From Alphaproteobacteria bacterium (GTDB lineage: Bacteria; Pseudomonadota; Alphaproteobacteria; Ferrovibrionales; Ferrovibrionaceae), in assembly GCA_947473805.1 (NCBI GenBank), contig CANJGB010000020.1:1-64000 (forward strand): a stretch of DNA of 64,000 nt, written 5' to 3'. The translations under genes and the position numbers were made by a program. Shown piece after piece: positions 9,780 through 17,764 of the stretch (the stretch's first letter is position 1; every line of letters begins with the position of its first letter). Below the pieces are notes generated by a model that worked only from the letters and a program-made list of their open reading frames with translations, did not search any database and was not told where the DNA came from.

Positions 9780-9958
9780 CAGACGCGCGGATCGGGCTTG
9801 CGGTCCGGTTGTCGCACCTTCTCGCCGCTGTCGTCACGCGGTTCGACGGATTGGCGGTCACCGCGCAGTTTTTGCTCTTCCACGCTCTCCCTGCGGGGGC
9901 GCAGCGCGGCGTCGGCCTGATTCGTCTGGGTACTCGGCCGCTTGGGGTCCGGGCTCAT
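9779..9958 (-). CDS. Small hydrophilic protein, 59 aa, heading the topoisomerase IB-ligD operon
   Basis: This short frame has an AGGAG ribosome-binding site 5 bases before its ATG at 9958, and its TGA overlaps the ATG of the topoisomerase gene (TGATG). The product begins MSPDPKRPSTQTNQADAALR and ends in DRKPDPRV. It is very rich in charged residues and Pro, has no hydrophobic stretch, and is probably disordered. I do not recognise a family. The tight coupling argues that it is real, perhaps a DNA-binding accessory peptide or simply a translational leader for the topoisomerase. The ribosome-binding site lies within a perfect hairpin (separate entry). Confidence 0.6.
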   Translation of the reverse strand: MSPDPKRPSTQTNQADAALRPRRESVEEQKLRGDRQSVEPRDDSGEKVRQPDRKPDPRV

Positions 9959-9960
9959 GC

Positions 9961-9982
9961 CTGCTCCTTTAAACAGGAGCAG
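9961..9982 (-). promoter_or_regulatory. Hairpin occluding the ribosome-binding site of the 59-aa gene
   Basis: On the minus-strand RNA an 8-bp perfect stem, CTGCTCCT / AGGAGCAG, with loop GTTTAA, places the whole AGGAG ribosome-binding site in its 3' arm, two bases before ATG 9958. There is no U tract, so it is not a classic terminator for the CoA-transferase gene that ends 28 bases upstream. It could regulate translation of the topoisomerase-ligD operon, or limit read-through translation from the upstream gene. Confidence 0.5.
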
Positions 9983-10009
9983 AACGGGCTGCCCGGCCGG
10001 CAGGTTCCG

Positions 10010-11209
10010 TCAGCCGATGGCGCCGGCCTGCCGCAGGGCGGCAATCTGGCCCTGGTCGTAGCCCAGGACCGCCTTCAGGACGTCGTCTGTGTGCTGGCCC
10101 AGCACGGGAGGGGCGCCGGGCTCGCGCACCGGGGTATCGCTCAGTTTCAGCGGTGAACCGGTGACCCGGAGCGTACCCTCGACCGCATGGGGCACGGTCT
10201 TGACCATGTCACGCGCCGCAGCATCGGGCGTGGCCAGGGCTTCGGCCATGCTGCACACCACGCCACCGGGGATCTGCCGTTTGGCCATGGCGTCCAGCCA
10301 GTATTCGCGGTCGCGGGTACGCAGGGTCTTGGTGATCTCGGGGATCAGTTCGGCGCGGTGTTCCAAGCGTGACGGATTGGTGATGAAGCGCGGGTCCTTG
10401 GCCAGTTCGGGCCGTTCCAGCACCTCGGTCGCGAAGCGGCGAAACTGGCTGTCATTGCCGACCGCCACGACCATGTCGCCATTCTTCGCCGGCAGCAACT
10501 GGTAGGGGACAATGTCCGGGTGCGCGTTGCCGAGGCGCGGGTGTTTTGTGCCAGCGTTCAGTGCGGACGAAGCCACGTTCGCCATGTTGGCCAAGGTGCA
10601 ATCAAACAGCGAGATGTCGATGTGCTGGCCGCGCCCGGTTTTCCCGCGCGCGATCACCGCGGCGAGAATCCCCTGCACCGCGTACATGCCGGCCATGATG
10701 TCCGACACCGCCACGCCGACCTTTTGCGGTTCGCCATCCGGCGCGCCGGTGATCGACATCAGGCCAGCCTCGGCCTGGATGATGAAATCGTAACCGGCGC
10801 GGGCCGCGCTGGGCCCCTTGCGGCCGTAGCCCGAGATCGAACAATAGATCAGCTTCGGGCAGCTTTCGGCGAGTTGATCGTAGTCAAGGCCGTACTTGGC
10901 CAGCCCGCCATACTTGAAATTCTCGACGAGGATGTCGGATTGCGCCGCCAGTTCGCGGATCACCTTCTGGCCCTCGGGACTGGCGAGGTCGATGGCAATG
11001 CTCTGCTTGCTGCGATTGGCGGACATGAAATAGCTGCGCGACCCGTTCGGCAGGCGCGAGCCCCAGGACCGTGTGTCGTCGCCGGCGCCGGGGCTTTCGA
11101 CCTTGATCACCTCGGCCCCCAGATCGGCCAGGGTCTGGGTGCACCAGGGCCCGGCCAGGATGCGGCTGAGGTCGAGGACGCGGATTCCATCAAGCGGCGG
11201 GGCGTTCAT
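10010..11209 (-). CDS. CoA-transferase family III (CaiB/BaiF/Frc)
   Basis: 399 aa, the standard size for family III CoA-transferases, which move CoA between carboxylic acids through an aspartyl-CoA thioester. The N-terminus reads LDGIRVLDLSRILAGPWCTQ, followed by ADLGAEVIKVESPG. The nucleophilic Asp is expected in the NFKYGGLAKYGLDYDQL region. The gene is divergent from a propionyl-CoA synthetase, suggesting linked acyl-CoA activation. The ATG at 11209 has no clear ribosome-binding site and lies 2-3 bases from a palindrome that could be an operator. Its donor and acceptor acids are unknown. Confidence 0.9.
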   Translation of the reverse strand: MNAPPLDGIRVLDLSRILAGPWCTQTLADLGAEVIKVESPGAGDDTRSWGSRLPNGSRSYFMSANRSKQSIAIDLASPEGQKVIRELAAQSDILVENFKYGGLAKYGLDYDQLAESCPKLIYCSISGYGRKGPSAARAGYDFIIQAEAGLMSITGAPDGEPQKVGVAVSDIMAGMYAVQGILAAVIARGKTGRGQHIDISLFDCTLANMANVASSALNAGTKHPRLGNAHPDIVPYQLLPAKNGDMVVAVGNDSQFRRFATEVLERPELAKDPRFITNPSRLEHRAELIPEITKTLRTRDREYWLDAMAKRQIPGGVVCSMAEALATPDAAARDMVKTVPHAVEGTLRVTGSPLKLSDTPVREPGAPPVLGQHTDDVLKAVLGYDQGQIAALRQAGAIG

Positions 11210-11211
11210 GC

Positions 11212-11231
11212 TTTTTTGTCCGGACAGAAAA
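11212..11231. promoter_or_regulatory. Possible operator palindrome before the CoA-transferase gene
   Basis: TTTTTTGTCCGGACAGAAAA is a palindrome with one mismatched pair, centred on TGTCCGGACA. It lies directly in front of the CoA-transferase start codon. A perfect 10-bp core with symmetric flanks looks like a repressor site, though no regulator gene is nearby. Confidence 0.35.
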
Positions 11232-11245
11232 AGTTGCGCGAAATT

Positions 11246-11515
11246 AGAGCCTGATATCCCCAAATGGAAGCGGTTCTGCCGGAGCGATTTTTCGCCGAGG
11301 CAAGGTAAGTGGCCGCCGGCGGTAGTGGGGCTACCGCCAAGGCCACTGACGCGGCCTCGGCGAAAAAGCGCCCGGCCCTGCGGGTTTGCCGGCGGCGGCC
11401 GCCGGACGTCGTCGGCGCGCTTGCGCGTAGCCCCGCTACGCGCTGCGCGCCCCTCCTCGCCGCTCGCCGCGCCGCCGGCAAACAGAACCGCTTCCATTTG
11501 GGGATATCAGGCTCT
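11246..11515. repeat. 270-bp highly palindromic element (MITE-like)
   Basis: The ends are perfect 33-bp inverted repeats, 11246-11278 and 11483-11515, starting AGAGCCTGATATCCCC. Inside lie two further nested palindromes. One has 14-bp arms 11288-11301 / 11354-11367 enclosing AGTGGCC/GGCCACT and GGCGGTAG/CTACCGCC. The other has 12-bp arms 11385-11396 / 11471-11482 enclosing a hairpin at 11415-11450 (CGCGTAG/CTACGCG). Nearly every base can pair, forming a three-way junction. No coding frame or transposase is present. It fills the divergent promoter region between the CoA-transferase and prpE genes. The terminal TNA-GAGCC matches the end of the IS5-type element at the left edge, so mobilisation in trans by such a transposase is possible. 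No clear target duplication was found. Confidence 0.85.
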
Positions 11516-11581
11516 GACAGCAACCGCCGTGGCGGCAAAGCGGCGTGGCGGCTATGATCCGGCCGCTTTCGGGAGGACTAA

Positions 11582-13477
11582 ATGACCAGCCGCTACCAGG
11601 AAACCTATGACCATTCGCTGCGCGACCCGGAGGGCTTTTGGGCCGAGGCCGCGCGTGACCTGCACTGGTACAAGACCTGGGACAAGGTCCTCGACCGCTC
11701 CAACCCGCCGTTCTACCGCTGGTTTGCCGGCGCCGAGACCAACACCTGTTACAACATGCTCGACCGGCACGTGGAGGCGGGACGGGGCGCGCAGACCGCG
11801 GTCATCTACGATTCCCCCGTTACCAATACCGTACGGGCCATTACCTATGCCGAGTTGCGCGACCAGACTGCGCGCTTTGCCGGCGCGTTAAGGGCGCTGG
11901 GCGTCGGCAAGGGCGACCGGGTCCTGCTCTACATGCCGATGATCCCCGAAACCGTGACGGCGATGCTGGCCTGCGCGCGGTTGGGCGCGGTCCATTCGGT
12001 GGTGTTCGGCGGTTTCGCGCCGACGGAGCTGAAAACCCGTATCGACGACTGCAAGCCGAAGGTCATCGTGTCGGCCTCGTGCGGCATCGAGCCGGGCCGT
12101 ATCGTCGACTACAAGCCGTTGCTCGATGCCGCCATCGACCTCTCGACCCACAAGCCCGGCGCGTGCGTCATCGTGCAGCGGCCACAGATTGCCGCGGCGA
12201 TGACACCGGGGCGCGATGTCGACTGGGCCGACGCCATGCGTGACGCGAAGCCGGCGGACTGCGTGCCGGTCAAGGCGACTGACCCGCTGTACATTCTCTA
12301 CACGTCGGGCACGACCGGTATCCCCAAAGGCGTGGTGCGCGACAATGGCGGCCACATGGTCGCCCTCAAATGGTCGATGCAATATGTTTACGGCGTGAAC
12401 CCGGGCGAGGTTTACTGGGCAGCGAGCGATGTGGGCTGGGTGGTTGGCCATTCCTACATCGTCTATGCGCCGCTGCTGCACGGGTGCACGACGGTCCTGT
12501 ACGAGGGCAAGCCGGTCGGCACGCCGGACGCCGGCGCCTATTGGCGGCTGATCAGCCAGCATGGCGTTGCGGCCCTGTTCACGGCGCCCACCGCCTTCCG
12601 GGCGATCAAGAAGGAAGACCCGGACGGCGCGCTGATCAGCAAATACGACCTGTCGAAGTTCCGCACCCTGTTCCTGGCCGGCGAGCGCGCCGATCCGCCC
12701 ACGGTGCAGTGGGCCGAGGAGAAGCTGCAACGTCCCGTGGTCGACCACTGGTGGCAGACCGAAACCGCCTGGGCCATTGCCGCCAATTGCGTCGGCCTTG
12801 GCATGTTGCCGGTGAAGCACGGCTCGCCGACCAAGCCGGCGCCCGGGTATGACGTGCATATCGTCGATGACGAGAACAACGAGGTGCCGCCGGGCAAGAC
12901 CGGCAACATCGTCATCAAGCTGCCGCTGCCGCCCGCCTGCCTGCCGACCCTGTGGCAGAACGACCAGGGCTTCATCAACTCGTACATGGCCGAGTTTCCC
13001 GGCTACTACAAAACCGGCGATGCGGGCCTGATTGATGACGACGGCTATGTCTTCGTCATGGGACGTACCGACGACATCATCAACGTCGCTGGCCACAGGC
13101 TGTCGACCGGCGGCATGGAGGAGGTGCTCGCCGCCCACCCTGACGTTGCCGAATGTGCCGTCATCGGCGTGGCCGACGAACTGAAGGGCGAGGTGCCGCT
13201 CGGCTTCCTCGTGCTCAGGACCGGCGCGAAAGCCAGCGAGGCGCAGATAGTGATCGATGTCGTCCGGATGGTGCGCGAACGCATCGGTCCGGTGGCGGCG
13301 TTCCGCAGCGCGACGGTCATCAAGCGCCTGCCGAAGACGCGCTCGGGCAAGGTGCTGCGCGGCACGATGAAGAAGATCGCCGACAGCCAGCCCTTCCGCG
13401 CGCCCGCGACGATCGAGGATCCAGCCGTGCTGGATGAAATCGCCGCGGCGCTGAAGCCGTTGGGTTACGCGAAGTAG
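11582..13477 (+). CDS. prpE: Propionyl-CoA synthetase (AMP-forming)
   Basis: 631 aa, an acetyl/propionyl-CoA synthetase of the ANL superfamily. The P-loop-like motif is YTSGTTGIPKGVVRDNGGH (about residues 239-257), the adenylation motif is WWQTET, the hinge is YKTGDAG, and the C-terminal catalytic Lys is in KTRSGKVLRGT. The DNGGH extension and the start YQETYDHSLRDPEGFW favour PrpE over Acs. It makes propionyl-CoA from propionate, ATP and CoA. The ATG at 11582 has GGGAGGA 5 bases upstream. A TATGAT at 11553-11558 could be a -10 box; no good -35 was seen. Confidence 0.88.
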   Translation: MTSRYQETYDHSLRDPEGFWAEAARDLHWYKTWDKVLDRSNPPFYRWFAGAETNTCYNMLDRHVEAGRGAQTAVIYDSPVTNTVRAITYAELRDQTARFAGALRALGVGKGDRVLLYMPMIPETVTAMLACARLGAVHSVVFGGFAPTELKTRIDDCKPKVIVSASCGIEPGRIVDYKPLLDAAIDLSTHKPGACVIVQRPQIAAAMTPGRDVDWADAMRDAKPADCVPVKATDPLYILYTSGTTGIPKGVVRDNGGHMVALKWSMQYVYGVNPGEVYWAASDVGWVVGHSYIVYAPLLHGCTTVLYEGKPVGTPDAGAYWRLISQHGVAALFTAPTAFRAIKKEDPDGALISKYDLSKFRTLFLAGERADPPTVQWAEEKLQRPVVDHWWQTETAWAIAANCVGLGMLPVKHGSPTKPAPGYDVHIVDDENNEVPPGKTGNIVIKLPLPPACLPTLWQNDQGFINSYMAEFPGYYKTGDAGLIDDDGYVFVMGRTDDIINVAGHRLSTGGMEEVLAAHPDVAECAVIGVADELKGEVPLGFLVLRTGAKASEAQIVIDVVRMVRERIGPVAAFRSATVIKRLPKTRSGKVLRGTMKKIADSQPFRAPATIEDPAVLDEIAAALKPLGYAK

Positions 13478-13483
13478 GTGCGC

Positions 13484-14359
13484 CTACTTCGCCAGCTTCG
13501 CGTCCATCGTCACTACGCCGAGCGGTTGCTGGCGTTTTGACAGGTCCGTTGCAAATGCCTCCGCGACCGCTTCGAACGTCCATTCGTCGCGGGTCAGCGA
13601 GGGGTTGAGCAGGGCGGGATGTGTCATCATCGACAGCAACCTGCCGTCGATGCGGAACACCTGGCCGCGAATGTCGCGCCCCTGGTCGGACAGCAGGTAG
13701 TCGATGATGCCCGTATTGCTCTCCGCCGTCGGCGTCGGCGCCAGCTGGGTCATGCCTTTGCGCGTGCGGTAGCGGATCGTTTCCGCCGACATGCCAGTCT
13801 GCGCCCGTGGCGCCACCGCGTTGATCCGTACGCCTGTTTCGGCGCATTCCATCGCCCAGCTATAGGTCATGGAGGCAATGGCGCCCTTGGTGCCGGTATA
13901 GGCGCTCATCGCCTGCACGCCGGCCTGCGAGCCCGAAGTGATGTTCACCACCGAGCCGCTGTTCTGCCGCTTCATCGCCTTGATCGCATGGCTGGCGCAA
14001 TAGGCGGTCCCGAGGATGTTGATCTCGACCACCTTGCGGAACTCGTCCGGGTCGATCTCGTCGATCAGGTCGAGGCGGCTTAAGCCCGCATTGTTCACCA
14101 AACCGTCGATCTTGCCGAACTCGGCAATGCACCGCCTGATCAGACGCCCGGCGAACGACCAGTCCGCCACATCGCCGATCTCCGCGACGGCCTGCCCGCC
14201 GGCAGCCTTGATCGCCTGAACCACCTCGTCGCATTTAGCTGCGTCAGTGCCATTCACCACAATGGCGGCGCCCCGTGATGCGGCGCTCCGGGCGCAGGCC
14301 GCGCCGATGCCGCGGCTGGACCCGGTAATGACAACGGCCTTGCCGTCCAGTTCTTTCAT
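13484..14359 (-). CDS. SDR-family oxidoreductase
   Basis: 291 aa. The cofactor loop TGSSRGIG (residues about 12-19), NNAGLSR and the catalytic YTGTK motif with ITSGSQ upstream define a classical SDR. The C-terminal part (SLTRDEWTFEAVAEAFATDLSKRQQPLGVVTMDAKLAK) extends about 40 residues past the usual SDR end, as seen in acyl-CoA-associated SDRs. It is convergent with prpE (6 bp gap) and divergent from another SDR. The substrate is unknown. Confidence 0.88.
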   Translation of the reverse strand: MKELDGKAVVITGSSRGIGAACARSAASRGAAIVVNGTDAAKCDEVVQAIKAAGGQAVAEIGDVADWSFAGRLIRRCIAEFGKIDGLVNNAGLSRLDLIDEIDPDEFRKVVEINILGTAYCASHAIKAMKRQNSGSVVNITSGSQAGVQAMSAYTGTKGAIASMTYSWAMECAETGVRINAVAPRAQTGMSAETIRYRTRKGMTQLAPTPTAESNTGIIDYLLSDQGRDIRGQVFRIDGRLLSMMTHPALLNPSLTRDEWTFEAVAEAFATDLSKRQQPLGVVTMDAKLAK

Positions 14360-14446
14360 TGTCGATACGCTGTTGAAGCGTCCCCGCCTGAGGTTCTACT
14401 GTTGAGGCGCAACCATAGAATGATCGTCCGGGAGGAAACAAAGAAA

Positions 14447-15319
14447 ATGGCTGAGACCCTACCGCTCAAGGGCAAGACGGCGGTTGTCACCGGCGGTGGC
14501 GGCGCCATCGGCGGCGCCGCGGCCATCAATCTGGCGCGCGACGGCGCGGCGATCATGCTGATCGGGCGGACTCAGGCGACGCTGGAAAAGGGCCGCGAAA
14601 AGCTGGTCCAGGCGGTGCCCGAGGCGCGGGTCGAGGTCTTTGCCGCCGATGCCACCAAGCCCGAGGACATGCAGGCCGCCCTGCAGGCGGCCCATGACAT
14701 GCAGGGTTTCATCGACATCATTATTTCCGTGGTCGGGCGCGGCGGCGGCTTCGTACCGATCCTGATGCACGACATCGAGTCGTTTCGCTGGGTGCTGGAG
14801 GTCAACGTCCTCAGTGCCTTCCTGGCGGTGCGCTATGGCGCGCCGCTGATGAAGCGGGGCGGGGCCATTGTCTGCACCTCTTCCACGGTTGCGAAAATCC
14901 CGTTCCCGACGATGTCGGCCTATACGGCCGCGAAATGCGCGGTCGAGGGTTTCGTGAAGGTCGCGGCCGATGAACTGTCCGGCGCCGGCATCCGGGTCAA
15001 TGCGGTGCGCCCCGGCCTGACGCCATCGGGCGGCACCGGCGGAATGTTCGCCGACCAGGAGACCATGGATCTGTTCGCCGCCGAAACGCCTTTGGTGCCG
15101 TGGCGTGGCGGCTTCGGCAAGGCCGACGATATCGGCCGCGCCATCCGCTGGCTGGCCGGGCCGGAATCCGGCTGGGTGACGGGGCAGAGCATCGCGGTCG
15201 ATGGCGGCCACGAACTGCGCCGCTATCCCGAGATGAGCTACATGATCGCGCGTCTGCACGGCAAGGAAGCAGCTGCAGCCTTGAGGCGCGCCGAGCCGCC
15301 GCCGCCGCGCAAGCCCTGA
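14447..15319 (+). CDS. SDR-family oxidoreductase, paralogue of the gene at 20683
   Basis: 290 aa. It begins MAETLPLKGKTAVVTGGGG, with cofactor loop TGGGGAIG and active site YTAAK. After the usual SDR end (SIAVDGGHELRR) it continues with a charged tail of about 25 residues. The gene at 20683-21543 shares this start, the GHELRR block and the tail, so the two are paralogues. The ATG at 14447 has GGAGGAA at 14431-14437 and is preferred over an upstream TTG. It heads a plus-strand run with a Bug protein and two CMD proteins. Confidence 0.88.
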   Translation: MAETLPLKGKTAVVTGGGGAIGGAAAINLARDGAAIMLIGRTQATLEKGREKLVQAVPEARVEVFAADATKPEDMQAALQAAHDMQGFIDIIISVVGRGGGFVPILMHDIESFRWVLEVNVLSAFLAVRYGAPLMKRGGAIVCTSSTVAKIPFPTMSAYTAAKCAVEGFVKVAADELSGAGIRVNAVRPGLTPSGGTGGMFADQETMDLFAAETPLVPWRGGFGKADDIGRAIRWLAGPESGWVTGQSIAVDGGHELRRYPEMSYMIARLHGKEAAAALRRAEPPPPRKP

Positions 15320-15401
15320 GCGGAGGTTTTGGCGGCGGCTGAACTTTCAGCCTAGGATCATAGAAATGCGCCCAGAACGGCGGTGGCAGGAGGAAACAAA
15401 A

Positions 15402-16388
15402 ATGAAAATAGGCAACCTGCTCAAGCTTGCAGCTTCCACCTTTGTGGTTGTCGCTCTCGGTATCTCTGGCGCACATGCCCAAGCCTATCCGACCAAGCCC
15501 GTGAAATTTGTCATTCCCTTCGCGCCGGGTGGCGGCGCCGACCGGGTGATCCGCCTGATCGGTGCGGAAATGGAAAAGACGCTGGGCCAGTCCATGATCC
15601 CGGAATACAAGCCCGGCGCGGTTGGCCTGGTGGGCACCGCCTACGCCGCCAAGGAACCCGCCGACGGTTACACGCTGGTCTTCACCCCGGCCGGAGTCAT
15701 GACGGTTCTGCCGTACATCGAGAAGGACATGCAGCTCGATCCGCTCAAGGATCTGGCACCAATCACGCTGGTCTATTCGTCCGAGATACCGATCAGCGCC
15801 AAGGCCGACGCCCCATTCAGCAATCTGCGTGGGATGGTCGCCTACGCCAAGGCCAATCCCGGCAAGCTGACCTACGGCCACAGCGGCAATTTCGGCCTGC
15901 CGCATATCGCCATGGAACTGCTGAAGCAGTCTACCGGCACGGACATCCTGGCCGTTCCCTTCCGCAGCGAGGCGCCCGCGACAATGGGCCTGATCGGCGG
16001 CGAGACCGACCTGTCTACCGTGACCTTCGCGTCGGTTGGTCCGCATGTGAAGGAGGGTAAGGCGAAAATCCTCGCCCAGCTCGGCCCCACCCGTGCGCCG
16101 CAGATGCCCGACGTGCCGACGGCCGTGGAATCCGGCTTCCCAGGTGTCGTGGTGTCGTCGTGGATCGGCGCGTTCGTACCTGCGGCCACGCCCAAGCCCA
16201 TTGTGGAAAAGCTGCATACCGCCATGGTTGCGGCGATGAACGTGCCAGCCGTGAAGGAGGGCATTATCGGCCTCAGTTTCACGCCGGTGGGCAATACGCC
16301 CGAGGCCTTCGCCGCCCAGATACGCACGGAATCGGCGACCCTGAAAAAGGTCATCGACGAGCAGAAGCTCCGCGACCTGCCGCGCTGA
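15402..16388 (+). CDS. Tripartite tricarboxylate transporter substrate-binding protein (Bug/TctC family)
   Basis: 328 aa. A Sec signal peptide (MKIGNLLKLAASTFVVVALG, cleavage after AHA near residue 25) is followed by AYPTKPVKFVIPFAPGGGADRV, the hallmark of Bug periplasmic binding proteins. The GGGAD loop contacts the carboxylate of the ligand. The ATG at 15402 has AGGAGGAAA upstream. It lies one base before a CMD-family gene, so ligand capture and catabolism are probably one operon. No membrane TctA/TctB is adjacent, so it may be an orphan using the system at 34.9-37.8 kb. Confidence 0.92.
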   Translation: MKIGNLLKLAASTFVVVALGISGAHAQAYPTKPVKFVIPFAPGGGADRVIRLIGAEMEKTLGQSMIPEYKPGAVGLVGTAYAAKEPADGYTLVFTPAGVMTVLPYIEKDMQLDPLKDLAPITLVYSSEIPISAKADAPFSNLRGMVAYAKANPGKLTYGHSGNFGLPHIAMELLKQSTGTDILAVPFRSEAPATMGLIGGETDLSTVTFASVGPHVKEGKAKILAQLGPTRAPQMPDVPTAVESGFPGVVVSSWIGAFVPAATPKPIVEKLHTAMVAAMNVPAVKEGIIGLSFTPVGNTPEAFAAQIRTESATLKKVIDEQKLRDLPR

Positions 16389-16389
16389 C

Positions 16390-17064
16390 ATGGACACCCC
16401 AGCCATAAAGCCGGAGCCGAAGTTCGCGGCGGAGTGGGCGCCGTTCATCCCATATGCCGATGAATCAGCCTGCCCCGAACATCTGCGCGCGCCGCTGGCT
16501 GTGCTGAAGCAGCGCTTCGGCTTCCTGCCGAACTCCATGCGTCTGTACATGCACAATCCCGGTGTTCTGGCGGCGGTGTTGGCCATGGGCCGCAACATCG
16601 TCGCCAACCCGGAAGGCACGCTGGATCGGGTGCTGAAGAACAAGATCGGCGTGATCTGCAGCGCAACCAATGGCTGCGTCTATTGCACGACGCACCAGTG
16701 CGACATGCTCAGCCGCAACGGTGGATCGCACGAGGGCTGGGGCGTGCCGCTCGATGAGGTGCGCGCCCAGATTTCAGGGAGTGAAAAGGCGGCGAGCGAC
16801 CTCGAGCGGGTCTGTTTCGACTATGCCCGCGCAGCGTCGTTCGATGCCGCCGGCGTGACGGACGAGATGCGCACCCGGATGAAGCTGCACCTGACCCCGG
16901 CGCAGATCATGGAACTGGCTGCTGTGGTCGGGTTTTGGAAGTTCCTGAACACGGTGCACGACAGCCTCAACCTGCCGGTGGAAAGCTCGAACCTGCACCA
17001 TACCGGCTATCTCGACGCCTGGGCCGGCAAGGGGCAGGGCGGCGCCCGAGGAGAGGGTCCGTGA
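16390..17064 (+). CDS. CMD/AhpD-like protein, copy 1
   Basis: 224 aa. The all-helical carboxymuconolactone decarboxylase/AhpD fold is indicated by FLPNSMRLYMHNPGVL and the redox or catalytic motif ATNGCVYCTTHQ (CxxC then His). AhpD-type members reduce peroxides through the Cys pair, and CMD-type members use neighbouring residues on lactones; this subgroup is uncharacterised to my knowledge. It starts one base after the Bug gene and overlaps the next copy by GTGA. Three copies occur within 7 kb. Confidence 0.8.
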   Translation: MDTPAIKPEPKFAAEWAPFIPYADESACPEHLRAPLAVLKQRFGFLPNSMRLYMHNPGVLAAVLAMGRNIVANPEGTLDRVLKNKIGVICSATNGCVYCTTHQCDMLSRNGGSHEGWGVPLDEVRAQISGSEKAASDLERVCFDYARAASFDAAGVTDEMRTRMKLHLTPAQIMELAAVVGFWKFLNTVHDSLNLPVESSNLHHTGYLDAWAGKGQGGARGEGP

Positions 17065-17711
17065 CCGAGCCGATTGCCGAGCCGCTGCCGAAATGGTCTG
17101 CCGAGGCCGCGCCTTTCATACCCTATGCGGATATCGGGACCTGTCCGCCGCATCTGCGGCCGGCGCTCGACGCCATGGCCCAACGCATGGGCTTTCTCGC
17201 CAACTCGATGAAGCTGTATATGCACAGCCCCTATGTGCTGGAGGCGGTGCTTAACATCGGCAAGAACATTGCCGCCAATCCCAAGGGTGCCCTGCCGCAG
17301 GAGCTGAAGCGCAAGCTGGGCGTCATCTGCAGCGCGGCAAGTGGCTGCGTCTATTCCGCGACGCACCAGGTGAACTACCTGCTGAAGCCGCCTGCCGGCG
17401 CGGAGGAGGGGTTCGGCCTCGGCCTTGAGGACATCAAGAACCTGATCGACGAAACCGGGAGAGGTGCCGATGAGTTCGAGCAGGTGTGCTTCGATTTCGC
17501 TCGCGCCGCGTCCTGCGACGCCAACAACGTGTCCGATGAAATCCGCGCGCGTCTGAAGCGCCTGCTGACGCCGGAGCAGATCATGGAACTGGCGGGTTTT
17601 GTGGGGTACCGGAAATTCGTCGACACGGTCCACGCCGCCATCGACCTGCCGCTCGAGCAGTCGCTGCTCGTCCATTCCGGTTATATCGACGCCTGGAAGC
17701 CGACGTCGTAG
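17061..17711 (+). CDS. CMD/AhpD-like protein, copy 2, second Cys replaced by Ser
   Basis: 216 aa, starting at GTG 17061 inside the stop of copy 1. It aligns along its length with copies 1 and 3 (FIPYADIGTCPPHLRP, NSMKLYMHSPYVLEA, VICSAASGCVY). The active motif reads GCVYSATHQ, so the CxxC pair has become CxxS while the His is kept. A disulfide redox cycle would then be impossible in one chain. It may be a partner subunit of copy 1 or a diverged enzyme. A terminator-like hairpin follows. Confidence 0.78.
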   Translation: MTEPIAEPLPKWSAEAAPFIPYADIGTCPPHLRPALDAMAQRMGFLANSMKLYMHSPYVLEAVLNIGKNIAANPKGALPQELKRKLGVICSAASGCVYSATHQVNYLLKPPAGAEEGFGLGLEDIKNLIDETGRGADEFEQVCFDFARAASCDANNVSDEIRARLKRLLTPEQIMELAGFVGYRKFVDTVHAAIDLPLEQSLLVHSGYIDAWKPTS

Positions 17712-17745
17712 AAAAACTTCGGGGGCCGCGCCAGGCGCGGCCCCC
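17711..17745 (-). terminator. Rho-independent terminator of the minus-strand Bug gene
   Basis: An 11-bp perfect stem (17721-17731 / 17735-17745, loop CAG), followed on the minus strand by GAAGTTTTTC. It lies between two convergent genes and serves the minus-strand gene ending at 17765. It may also stop plus-strand transcription. Confidence 0.75.
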
Positions 17746-17764
17746 GGTTCAGTTCCAGTCCGAT

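Noticed and set aside
11246-11515. The 270-bp palindrome as a simple terminator
   Set aside because: It lies between divergent gene starts, not ends, and is far larger than a terminator, with no terminal U tract.
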